From the NCBI GenBank assembly GCA_937894955.1, contig CALAXO010000004.1:1-6807 (forward strand): a DNA stretch of 6,807 nt, in the 5' to 3' direction. The notes beneath the pieces were generated by a model, which did no database searches, was not told the origin of the DNA, and saw nothing but the letters and a program-made list of their open reading frames with translations. How positions within the stretch are numbered: the stretch's first letter is position 1; the number at the start of each line of letters is the position of its first letter. The stretch comes from an uncultured Clostridia bacterium. Its GTDB lineage: Bacteria > Bacillota > Clostridia > Christensenellales > CAG-138. This document shows, in pieces, positions 1 through 6,633 of the stretch. Position numbers and translations under genes: made by a program.

Positions 1-537
1 ACAATTGCAGATAAGCTGCGCAAAAGGTATTCCGTTCCCCTTCCCATCGTCTCGGGCGGTAATTCCTCAATGCTCACAATGCTGGAGGAAAATCGTATTC
101 CCGAAGGCATTACTCAACTTCGTCTCGGCGAAAGTTTCGTCCTCGGCAACAATACCGAAAACGGTAAACCCGTCGAATGGCTGAATTCGGATTGCTTCAC
201 TCTTGAAGCGGAGCTTGTCGAAGTTCAGTGCAAGCCCAGCAAACCTATCGGAACAAGCGGGCTTAATGCATTCGGCGAACGTGTCACTTTTGAAGATCGC
301 GGCGAAATGATTCGAGGCATTCTTGCAATCGGAAGGCAGGATGTGAACCCCGACGGACTTACCCCGCTTGACCCCGATGTTGAGATTATCGGCGCAAGCA
401 GCGACCACTTAATTGTCAACCTCACCAACTGTAAAAAATATAAAGTCGGCGACACGCTGAAGTTCATCCCGGATTACGGTGCATTGCTGAAATTGACAAC
501 GAGCAAATATGTCGGCAGAGAGTATGCGAGGCAATGA
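1..537 (+). CDS. orr: Alanine/ornithine racemase family PLP enzyme, C-terminal part (5' end outside window)
   Basis: The frame is open from base 1 to the TAA at 535-537 and gives 178 residues; the N-terminal half, with the PLP-binding lysine, lies off the left edge. Visible family signatures in order are IVSGGNSSM (about residues 16-24), ITQLRLGESFVLG, FGERVTFEDRG, the very characteristic AIGRQDV, and GASSDHLIVN near the end. These match the clostridial ornithine racemase branch of the fold-type III (alanine-racemase-like) PLP enzymes, which are cytosolic and interconvert L- and D-ornithine or alanine. In known clostridia D-ornithine feeds ornithine aminomutase (OraSE) in Stickland-type ornithine fermentation; that pathway role is inferred here, since no ora/ort genes are visible. 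A thioredoxin-like gene follows 71 nt downstream on the same strand and probably shares the transcript. The family call is firm. Substrate preference (ornithine or alanine) cannot be read from this fragment, so the symbol is tentative. Confidence 0.88.
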   Translation, partial: TIADKLRKRYSVPLPIVSGGNSSMLTMLEENRIPEGITQLRLGESFVLGNNTENGKPVEWLNSDCFTLEAELVEVQCKPSKPIGTSGLNAFGERVTFEDRGEMIRGILAIGRQDVNPDGLTPLDPDVEIIGASSDHLIVNLTNCKKYKVGDTLKFIPDYGALLKLTTSKYVGREYARQ

Positions 538-608
538 AATCTCTGTGTTTTGCTAAGGATATGCAGCAACCAATAATGGTTCATAATGTTAAAAAGCGGT
601 GAATTATT

Positions 609-947
609 ATGGCATTCATTAAGATTAACAGCATTCTTAAAAAGAGAGGCCAAAACGAGGTTCGCATTATTCCCGCAGCTGTTAACGGTGCAAGGATCAA
701 GGTGCTCATCGGCAGCTGTGCACATTGCGCAAAGCTTCGCGACAACGTTGTTGCCGCAATGAAGCAGGCGAATATTCCGGAAACCGAACTTGAAACCATA
801 AGTGATCTTGTGAAAATCACCCGAATGGGTGTTATCACAACGCCCGCACTCATTGTTGACGGCAAACTGCTTTGCTGCGGAAAAGTTCTGAGTGTTGAAG
901 AACTGCTGCCGCTTCTGGAACAGAACAGCAAGCCGAAAGCGGAATAG
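609..947 (+). CDS. Small thioredoxin-fold protein with CAHC active site
   Basis: The product has 112 residues. A thioredoxin fold is indicated by strand KVLIGS followed by the redox motif C37-A-H-C40 at the start of a helix, then VITTPALIVDGK (residues 75-86), whose TP places the cis-proline (P79) typical of the fold. It resembles the small thioredoxin_3 / redox-active disulfide type rather than classical thioredoxin (WCGPC). It carries about 30 extra N-terminal residues and a second vicinal pair, C89-C90, where homologues usually have non-cysteine residues. There is no signal peptide or membrane segment, so it should be cytosolic. The ATG at 609 is chosen because GGTGA (599-603, a Shine-Dalgarno match) lies about 5 nt upstream and an in-frame TGA at 600-602 blocks extension. 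It lies 71 nt after the racemase gene and before a terminator, so the two are likely cotranscribed. Its redox partner is unknown; a role in the same amino-acid fermentation pathway is inference. Confidence 0.85.
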   Translation: MAFIKINSILKKRGQNEVRIIPAAVNGARIKVLIGSCAHCAKLRDNVVAAMKQANIPETELETISDLVKITRMGVITTPALIVDGKLLCCGKVLSVEELLPLLEQNSKPKAE

Positions 948-971
948 TTTCACTTTGACAACATTTGGAAA

Positions 972-1012
972 CAGCCGCCGACTTCCATGTCGGCGGCTGA
1001 AAATTTTGTTTA
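972..1012 (+). terminator. Intrinsic terminator after the racemase/thioredoxin-like pair
   Basis: A perfect 11-bp GC-rich stem (972-982 CAGCCGCCGAC with 989-999 GTCGGCGGCTG) closes a 6-nt loop TTCCAT. It is followed on the plus strand by AAAATTTTGTTT, a moderate T-tract, 24 nt past the stop codon of the thioredoxin-like gene. On the minus strand the stem is followed by TTTCC only, so it could also slow transcripts of the convergent CARF gene, but less convincingly. Confidence 0.85.
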
Positions 1013-1094
1013 TGAATTAGTTATTTAGGCATTTAAAACTTATGCTGCCGGTTAGGCCTTTACAGACGCGTTAAGCATGAACGGACATTCAAAT

Positions 1095-2393
1095 TTATTT
1101 TGTTGCTTTTTTTAAACGTGCAATCAACTCATCGTCGTTCATCAAATGAGCATTTTCAATGAGTTCAATGCCCATTTCTTCCGCACGTCTGCGGAATGGA
1201 TCCATCTCCCTTCCGGAGCCCATCTTGCCCAGGTAGGTTGCTGCAATGATTTTTTTTGCATATGTGCTTCCGAACCTGTCTGCAACAGTGTTAAGCTTGT
1301 ATAACTCGTTTGAATCCACTGCACCGTTTTTGCATGAAATAAACACCGGGATTACACCGCGCATAAGCATAACATCAATCTCGTTTTCAGTATTTATGTC
1401 ACAACAATTCGTCGATTTATCATAAAAATTCCATCGGCGAGAATACGAATCGTATTTGTTCCAAACAATTGTGACACCGCTTGCTGAATCATTATAGTAT
1501 TTGGTTCCATCATCGTCAAGTGCGGAATTCGCAAGCAGCAGCATCTTGATTTCAAGCACACTCCCCGCTTTTGCAAGGCAGCGTTTAACCTGCGCGTTTT
1601 TATAACGGAATGCAAGCAGTCCCGATTCAACGCAGAGTTTTTCAATAATACCGTGCCTTTCAAGTTCTTCCGCCAATCGGCGTACGCGGTTGAGCTTTTC
1701 CGTACAATTAGGGACGTGCTCCTTAGCATATCGGAACGTCAGAAAAAAGTCCAACGGATCATCATCTTGCATTTTGTAATGCGACAGCAGTTCGAGTGCA
1801 TTCAGATTTATGTTCCACTTCGCAGGATCTGTTCGGCATAAGTTCCACATTGAATTAACATCTTCGGCAAAATCATCGGAAAGGGACATTCGGTATGTTC
1901 CGTCACCAAGCACATTGCTGCTGTAGCGCAGTTTTCCTCCGTGCAGGACAATATCATCCACTATTGAAAGCTTTGGGATTATGGTGCTGAATACCTTATT
2001 ATTGTTGTCACAGTCCTGAACCGCTCCCGACCGAACATTATAGTGATGCAATTCAATATGGCGTCCGCCGTTCTGCGCATATCTTTCTGCAACGATTCCG
2101 GCGGCAACAAGCAGAAGATCCTCGCCGCCGGTGAGGTCAATGGAAAAATCTCCAGGTTCAGAATCAATGATGCCGCATAAACCCGAAACGGCATTTGTCA
2201 GGTTGTTTCTGTCAACGGACACACAGCTTATCTCGATATCAAGATCATGTGCCGCAGCTACCCGTTTCAGGATGCGTCCGTGTTCGTTCATATCAGTGCT
2301 GCCGCCCGCAAGAACAACCTTATTCGGGCGCATCGACAAACAGCTTATTATGTTTTCTACCGGGGTTCTGTCAAAAAATTCAATAACGGTCAT
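1095..2393 (-). CDS. Card1/Can2-like CARF-domain nuclease (DUF1887 family)
   Basis: The product has 432 residues. Residues 1 to about 150 look like a CARF (cyclic-oligonucleotide-sensing Rossmann) domain: early strand KVVLAGGSTD (25-34) and the ligand-loop motif DLTGGEDLLL (86-95). The middle (about 185-265) may be a winged-helix or linker segment. The C-terminus is a PD-(D/E)XK nuclease: helix with E281, NEIDVMLMRG with E338 and D340, FISCKNG with K355, then ELYKLNTVADRFG, a strong DUF1887 signature. Characterised relatives (Card1, Can2) are activated by cyclic tetra-adenylate made by type III CRISPR Cas10 and cut nucleic acids; activity here is inferred from family. The usual acidic residue two before the lysine is S353. 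The start is ATG 2393: an in-frame TGA lies directly before it, and MTVIEFFDRTPVENII looks like the normal family N-terminus. It is transcribed alone, convergent with the thioredoxin-like gene. No cas gene or CRISPR array is in view. Confidence 0.87.
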   Translation of the reverse strand: MTVIEFFDRTPVENIISCLSMRPNKVVLAGGSTDMNEHGRILKRVAAAHDLDIEISCVSVDRNNLTNAVSGLCGIIDSEPGDFSIDLTGGEDLLLVAAGIVAERYAQNGGRHIELHHYNVRSGAVQDCDNNNKVFSTIIPKLSIVDDIVLHGGKLRYSSNVLGDGTYRMSLSDDFAEDVNSMWNLCRTDPAKWNINLNALELLSHYKMQDDDPLDFFLTFRYAKEHVPNCTEKLNRVRRLAEELERHGIIEKLCVESGLLAFRYKNAQVKRCLAKAGSVLEIKMLLLANSALDDDGTKYYNDSASGVTIVWNKYDSYSRRWNFYDKSTNCCDINTENEIDVMLMRGVIPVFISCKNGAVDSNELYKLNTVADRFGSTYAKKIIAATYLGKMGSGREMDPFRRRAEEMGIELIENAHLMNDDELIARLKKATK

Positions 2394-2406
2394 TCAGAAT
2401 ACATTG

Positions 2407-2412
2407 TCCTCC
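2407..2412 (-). promoter_or_regulatory. Strong but badly spaced ribosome binding site of the CARF nuclease gene
   Basis: The minus strand reads GGAGGA here, the only good Shine-Dalgarno match upstream of the gene. It ends 13 nt before the ATG at 2393, longer than the usual 5-9 nt. An out-of-frame ATG at 2404 lies 2 nt after the site and opens a 4-codon frame (MYSE) whose TGA overlaps the real start as ATGA. Confidence 0.6.
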
Positions 2413-2428
2413 GCAAAATGCTTATCCG

Positions 2429-2455
2429 ATTATAAGCATATAAACATTTTATCAA
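2429..2455 (-). promoter_or_regulatory. Predicted sigma-A promoter of the CARF nuclease gene
   Basis: On the minus strand TTGATA (2455-2450) is followed 15 nt later by a perfect TATAAT (2434-2429). The spacer is short; a weaker TCTTGA (2457-2452) gives the ideal 17 nt. Transcription would start near 2422, giving a leader of about 30 nt. This supports independent transcription rather than read-through from der. Confidence 0.55.
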
Positions 2456-2629
2456 GAAATTTTGCCGCGCAGCCCTTCCGCACAGAGACCTTTCTTCCTA
2501 TACTGCAAATCATGCCCATAGTGTTTTGCAAAAAAGTTAAATTCCGTGTTCCTTTTTCGTAAAACAAACTCAAACCCGAATTATCCTCAGCATGACCTAT
2601 TCAGCCTGAAAAATCATCGTGCGGCATCC

Positions 2630-3955
2630 TTAATCGGTGTCGCTACGTTCCCGTTTTCTGATGATAAGGCGAATAGGGGTTGCCTTAATTTCAAATGATT
2701 TGCGAATATAGTTTTCAAGGTAACGCCTGTATGAAAAATGCATGAGTTCCGGTTCATTCACAAAAATAATAAATGTAGGGGGCTTGATGCCGGCTTGTGT
2801 GGAATAATACACACGCAGACGTCTTCCTCCATTCACGGGCGGTTCGTTCATCGTGACTGCCTCGCTGATTATATCGTTCAACTTACCGGTTGAAATTCGT
2901 GTGCAGTTCTGCTCATATGCAAACTCCGCAAGTTCCATAACTTTGTTGACGCGCTGTCCCGTTTTTGCAGATATGAACAAAATCGGAACATAGCTCATGA
3001 ACGCAAGATCAACAAGCATTTTCTTTTTAAATTTCTCAGCTGTGTATGTATCTTTTTCAATAAGATCCCACTTGTTGACAATGAGTACGGAAGCCTTTCC
3101 TTCCTCGTGCACATAGCCGGCAATGCGCACGTCCTGTTCGCTCAGGCCGCGCTCCGCATCAACCACAATGAGCGCAATATCACAGCGGCGAATGGCCGCA
3201 AGTGAGCGAATAACACTGTAACGCTCAACGGTTTCATCTTCAACAGAACGCTTGCGGCGTATGCCCGCCGTGTCTATCAAAGTGTATTCCTTATCATTCC
3301 ATGTAAAGGGGGAATCGATCGCATCCCGCGTTGTGCCAGGAACGTTGCTGACGATCGTCCTTTCGTGTCCGAGAAGTGCATTTACAAGGCTGGATTTACC
3401 AACGTTCGGCCTGCCCACAATCGCAATGCTCGTGTTATCGTTTTCGCTTTCCTCTTCAATCTGCGGGAAGTACGACACAATCTCGTCAAGCATATCGCCG
3501 AGACCCAATCCCTGTTCGGCGGAAATTGTTATCGGACTGCCTGTGCCGAGAGTATAGAAGTCATAAACGGCATCTTCATATTTCGGGTGGTCAATTTTGT
3601 TCACGACCGTAACGATAGGTTTTTTGCTGCGGCGGAGCATATCAGCAACATCCTCATCCGCCGCGGTAAGCCCGGACTTTCCGTCAAGAAGGAAAACTAT
3701 AACCTGCGCCGTTTCAATTGCAAGCTCTGCCTGCCTACGCATTTGTTTTGCAATTATGTCCTCGCTTTCCGGTTCAATGCCGCCGGTGTCAATGAGCGTG
3801 AACCTGTAATTCAACCACTCCGCATCTGCGTAAATGCGATCGCGTGTCACACCCGGATTATCCTCAACTATCGCTATGCGCCTCCCCGCGATTTTGTTAA
3901 AAAGTGTGGATTTGCCGACATTCGGCCTTCCCACTATTGCAACCAAGGGTTTCAT
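2630..3955 (-). CDS. der: Ribosome biogenesis GTPase Der (EngA)
   Basis: The product has 441 residues, normal for the family. Two tandem GTPase domains are complete. Domain 1 has the P-loop GRPNVGKST (9-17), PGVTRD (34-39), DTGG (56-59), NKID (119-122) and SAE (145-147). Domain 2 has GRPNVGKSS (181-189), PGTTRD (206-211), DTAG (228-231), NKWD (294-297) and SAK (329-331). The C-terminal KH-like domain (about 355-435) includes KPPTFIIFVN and the ending ATPIRLIIRKR. Der is a cytosolic GTPase required for maturation of the large ribosomal subunit, and all nucleotide-binding motifs are intact. The ATG at 3955 lies 3 nt after the DUF512 stop codon; its Shine-Dalgarno (AAAGGA) is inside the end of that gene, so translation is probably coupled. 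The usual downstream partner plsY is not present; instead there is a 236-nt gap before the CARF gene. Confidence 0.98.
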   Translation of the reverse strand: MKPLVAIVGRPNVGKSTLFNKIAGRRIAIVEDNPGVTRDRIYADAEWLNYRFTLIDTGGIEPESEDIIAKQMRRQAELAIETAQVIVFLLDGKSGLTAADEDVADMLRRSKKPIVTVVNKIDHPKYEDAVYDFYTLGTGSPITISAEQGLGLGDMLDEIVSYFPQIEEESENDNTSIAIVGRPNVGKSSLVNALLGHERTIVSNVPGTTRDAIDSPFTWNDKEYTLIDTAGIRRKRSVEDETVERYSVIRSLAAIRRCDIALIVVDAERGLSEQDVRIAGYVHEEGKASVLIVNKWDLIEKDTYTAEKFKKKMLVDLAFMSYVPILFISAKTGQRVNKVMELAEFAYEQNCTRISTGKLNDIISEAVTMNEPPVNGGRRLRVYYSTQAGIKPPTFIIFVNEPELMHFSYRRYLENYIRKSFEIKATPIRLIIRKRERSDTD

Positions 3956-3958
3956 TAT

Positions 3959-5284
3959 TTATGCGTTCCTTTCAATCAGGTTAATTATATCGCCAATAAA
4001 ATCATAACCGTCGTCCGCGCTGACGCGCCAAATCGGTTTTTGCAGGGCAGCCGCAAGCTCGTCCGTGCGCATTCCGTCAAGAAAAACAACATCGTTCTCT
4101 CTCAACATCGTGTGCGGTATCAGCAACGCCTCTCCGTTCAGACAATTCTTGCATTGCTTGATTATATCTCCCGCCGTAACCAATCCCGTAACCGTGACGG
4201 TGTTGCCGAAAAAATCGTTAACAACAGGGTGCACATTGATTTTTATATTGTATGGCAGCAGTTTTTTGAAGAGTCGGCCCATGTGAGGCGCAATGGAGAC
4301 ACCGCTCACGGAATCAAACTCACGCATTCGGGGCGAAGTCGGGAAATCTTCCAATGCATTCACAAAGTCGTGTTCGAACCGCCTGAACAGTCCGACGCCG
4401 TTCTCTATCTGTTCAAAGTCACCGCATTCCTCAAACGTCGGAAGCTCCAGATCGGCCGCAAGGTACATCTCGTCCGATGCATATACAAAGTCCGACAGTT
4501 CATTGTTCTTTTTAAACTCATCGATAAGCTTGATTGCCGCATATGCACTTTCCACAGTTATCGGTTGAATCTCCGCAAGCCCCTGCCTATGTGCCGTGAG
4601 CCCAACCGGAACCACAGCCACGGAACGACATTCCGGGCGAAGACCGAAAAGATCATTCAAGGTTTGTTTCAGTACATCACCGTCATTGCAGCCGGGACAA
4701 AGCACAATCTGGCAGTTGAATGCAAGCCCTTCTTCGTGCAGACGCGTGAGCCGCGAAAGAATGTTTTCGGAATTTGGGCTTCGCATCATGCGTTTACGCA
4801 CTGCGCCGTCCGTTGCATGAACAGATATATAGAGCGGTGAAACGCGGCGGGCAATCATGCGTTCAAACTCTCTGTCGCTTACATTTGTAAGTGTGACGTA
4901 ATTGCCCATTATCAGCGACAGCCGCCAGTCATCGTCTTTGAAATACAGCGTTTTTCTGTTGCCGCGAGGCATCTGATCGATAAAGCAGAATATGCAATGG
5001 TTTGCACATTGCCGTACCGGACTCATGAGACTTGTTTCAAAGTTCAGTCCGAGCGGCTCATACTCTCCCTTAGTGAGCGAAATTTTGAATTCTTTCTGCT
5101 GTTTGCTGCATTGAGCGCCGTCCGCACAGAGTGTTAATTCAATGCTTTTTTCGGCAGTAAGGCGTTCATAATCGATAATATCCACAACCGGCAAATCATT
5201 TATGCAGGTGAGGTACATGCCGGCGCAGACACCCGCGCAAGCCGCGGGAGAGCCCGGGTCAACTCCGATTATCTTATGTTTCAT
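3959..5284 (-). CDS. Radical SAM protein with PDZ-like and DUF512 domains
   Basis: From the chosen start the product has 441 residues. An N-terminal PDZ-like domain (1 to about 75) begins MKHKIIGVDPGSPA. A radical SAM core follows with the 4Fe-4S/SAM motif C93-ANH-C97-IF-C100 inside CANHCIFCFIDQMPRG (93-108). The C-terminal DUF512 region (about 275-430) contains GVGLFRRFEHDF (297-308), TVTVTGLVTAGDI (362-374) and IPHTMLRENDVVFLDG (389-404). All three cluster cysteines are present, so it should be functional. The family is widespread in anaerobic Firmicutes, commonly next to der, but its substrate is unknown; a link to ribosome or RNA maturation is only suggested by the neighbour. The frame stays open to a TTG at 5344, but ATG 5284 has an excellent GGAGG 9 nt upstream and gives the usual family N-terminus. 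It is first gene of a two-gene operon with der. Confidence 0.93.
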   Translation of the reverse strand: MKHKIIGVDPGSPAACAGVCAGMYLTCINDLPVVDIIDYERLTAEKSIELTLCADGAQCSKQQKEFKISLTKGEYEPLGLNFETSLMSPVRQCANHCIFCFIDQMPRGNRKTLYFKDDDWRLSLIMGNYVTLTNVSDREFERMIARRVSPLYISVHATDGAVRKRMMRSPNSENILSRLTRLHEEGLAFNCQIVLCPGCNDGDVLKQTLNDLFGLRPECRSVAVVPVGLTAHRQGLAEIQPITVESAYAAIKLIDEFKKNNELSDFVYASDEMYLAADLELPTFEECGDFEQIENGVGLFRRFEHDFVNALEDFPTSPRMREFDSVSGVSIAPHMGRLFKKLLPYNIKINVHPVVNDFFGNTVTVTGLVTAGDIIKQCKNCLNGEALLIPHTMLRENDVVFLDGMRTDELAAALQKPIWRVSADDGYDFIGDIINLIERNA

Positions 5285-5293
5285 AGAAGGCAT

Positions 5294-5299
5294 CCTCCC
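5294..5299 (-). promoter_or_regulatory. Ribosome binding site that fixes the DUF512 gene start
   Basis: The minus strand reads GGGAGG, ending 9 nt before the ATG at 5284, an ideal site. It rules out the ATG at 5293, which overlaps the site, and disfavours the TTG at 5344, which sits only 1 nt after another GGAGG (5350-5346). Confidence 0.8.
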
Positions 5300-5360
5300 T
5301 GCCGACTCAATCTCAATGCGCAGCCGCACATTTGCGCTCAACAAACCTCCGGATAACCTG

Positions 5361-5416
5361 TTTTGCAGAAAAGAGGCCCTTTATCGGAAGAATTCCGCAG
5401 GCATTTTTCTGCAAAA
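5361..5416 (-). repeat. Perfect 12-bp inverted repeat in the leader of the DUF512-der operon
   Basis: The plus strand has TTTTGCAGAAAA at 5361-5372 and its exact reverse complement TTTTCTGCAAAA at 5405-5416, 32 nt apart. The spacer holds a further small hairpin (CGGAA, GAA, TTCCG). In the predicted leader RNA this would form a long stem capped by a nested hairpin, ending about 10 nt before a GGAGG at 5350-5346. No known riboswitch class is recognised; an operator-like protein site is the alternative. Confidence 0.6.
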
Positions 5417-5439
5417 GCCTTATCCAAAGTCTCATTTGA

Positions 5440-5468
5440 ATTATACCATATAAAGCAGCATTTAGCAA
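5440..5468 (-). promoter_or_regulatory. Predicted sigma-A promoter of the DUF512-der operon
   Basis: On the minus strand TTGCTA (5468-5463) lies 17 nt before a perfect TATAAT (5445-5440). Transcription would start near 5433, leaving a leader of about 150 nt before the ATG at 5284. The stretch 5285-5588 (304 nt) holds only this promoter, the structured leader and a weak 67-codon frame not accepted as a gene. Confidence 0.7.
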
Positions 5469-5588
5469 ATATCACAGCCGAATATTCCAGAAGCATATCA
5501 GAATGCGCATTCACATCGCTATAGGTTTGTTCAGTCAGCACTCGTGATCATATCACTACACCTCGTATCTGAAATCTGTCAGTTTATT

Positions 5589-6409
5589 TCACTCATCTGC
5601 TCCGCTTATGCATATGCTTCCGCTCCGCGCGGCAAAAAATCGACAAATAATTCTTCCCGTTGTGGATTTTACATCCTTGGACGGTTCAACAAATGCCACT
5701 GAGCTTCCTGCCGGTACATTCGTTGAAACACCGCGAATAACTACACTTTTATCGTCATAACTTAAATTGACGTTTATAATAGTTGCAGAAGGGTTTCCGG
5801 AATACTGTTGCTGCTTATCTTTCCAAAAGGGTTCGGCGTCCGGAACAGAGTCTATTTGCTGCAAAGCATCTGCAACGAAGTTTACTTCCGCTCATGTACA
5901 TTATTCTTATCATTGGTAAAGAAACGGCATGCGTGACTATAATATATTGCAGTAAGTTTGTCAGCAGTTTAGGCGTTGTCCTGTTTCTCAACATTATCAA
6001 TCTATCTGCAGTAGATAATGCGAATACGCTGTTTACTGCGGCAGTATAAAACATCATCGGTACGCGCAAGTATTTGGTATATGCAATGACCAACTTTTCG
6101 TAATCATCAATTGCTGCCTTGAATTTTCTGAACAAAAACATTGTTCGACTGAAATTTTTAACAATGGGAATGCCGCAAACATACTTTACAGCCTTATTAG
6201 ACACAGCTGAAAGTGCATTACCGTACTAACGCATTTTTACGCCACGCGCTTTTCCGTCATTGCTGCCATAATCAGGAATCCCATGAATACAGGAACCAAG
6301 CTCAACTGCCCGAGTCGCCAATCAAAAACGAGCAGCATCACGAGCAGTCCTGTGGTGAGTCGGCGGCACTGTATCGGGCGGGCGGCTGATGCGCAATATA
6401 CGTTTCTGC
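5589..6409 (-). pseudogene. Decayed ABC exporter (fused permease/ATPase), internal fragment
   Basis: Pieces in three frames align in order to one exporter half-transporter of about 580-600 residues. The order is ETYIAHQ (near 6385-6406), LTTGLLVMLLVFDWRLG and GFLIMAAMTEKR (6237-6355), KAVKYVCGIPIVKNF through YTKYLRVPMMFYTAAVN and LLQYIIV (about 5885-6200), then LQQIDSV through AGSSVAFVEPS and GSICISGADE (5589-5875). Breaks seen are a frameshift around 6355-6372, one near 6236, a TAG at 6228-6226 (KMR*YGNAL), a frameshift near 5878, and termination at 5589 soon after Walker A. Walker A itself is degraded to EPSKDVKST where GPSGxGKST is expected. The N-terminus, ABC signature, Walker B and C-terminus are absent. 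The nearest look-alikes are clostridial and siderophore-type (YbtP/IrtA-like) exporters, by memory only. It cannot make a working transporter. Confidence 0.85.
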
Positions 6410-6410
6410 C

Positions 6411-6629
6411 GCACCTATCACAGACATAAATGAAGATCTTGCAGCAGAACAAAAAGCGCGCACAACATATGAACACATCATGAATCTTACGGATAACGAG
6501 GAGTATCTCGCTCCGCTCCGTTTCCTTCGTGAAAGGGAAATTGTTCATTATCAGCGTTTTGGCGAGTGCTTGAATATTCTGCTTGAAATGTTCCCGGACG
6601 GGAATCAAAACAAGATTCGCCGCAGATAA
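6411..6629 (+). pseudogene. 3' fragment of a manganese catalase / CotJC-like gene
   Basis: An open frame ending at TAA 6627-6629 gives about 72 residues of clear manganese-catalase C-terminus: TDINEDLAAEQKAR, then APLRFLREREIVHYQRFGE. In this di-manganese ferritin-like family the Glu of AAEQ and the His of IVHYQ are metal ligands; they lie 33 residues apart here, as I recall for characterised enzymes. The N-terminal two-thirds, with the other ligands, is missing: homology stops near 6411, just where the opposite-strand ABC exporter remnant begins, and an in-frame TGA lies at 6387-6389. There is no convincing start codon or ribosome binding site. It is a truncated remnant with no likely product; the intact reading frame suggests the truncation is more recent than the decay of the ABC piece, or that it was under different constraint. 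Confidence 0.82.
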
Positions 6630-6633
6630 ATTT

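Noticed and set aside
561..602. A 13-codon frame upstream of and in frame with the thioredoxin-like gene
   Set aside because: AAGGA lies only 1 nt before its ATG, too close for initiation, and its residues resemble nothing; an in-frame TGA separates it from the gene.
2430..2519. A 29-codon minus-strand frame in the gap between der and the CARF gene
   Set aside because: It has no Shine-Dalgarno match, and it overlaps the -35 and -10 elements of the CARF promoter.
2131..2562. A 143-codon plus-strand frame running from inside the CARF gene into the intergenic gap
   Set aside because: It is antisense to the CARF domain, has no ribosome binding site, and its composition does not look like a protein.
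3365..4840. A 491-codon plus-strand open frame antisense to der and the DUF512 gene
   Set aside because: It lies opposite two genes with complete, conserved motifs, its translation has no recognisable domains, and it crosses the boundary between them; it is a shadow of their codon use.
5338..5541. A 67-codon minus-strand frame (GTG start, ending GYPEVC)
   Set aside because: It has no ribosome binding site and no recognisable similarity, and it contains the near-consensus promoter and the inverted repeat of the DUF512-der operon.
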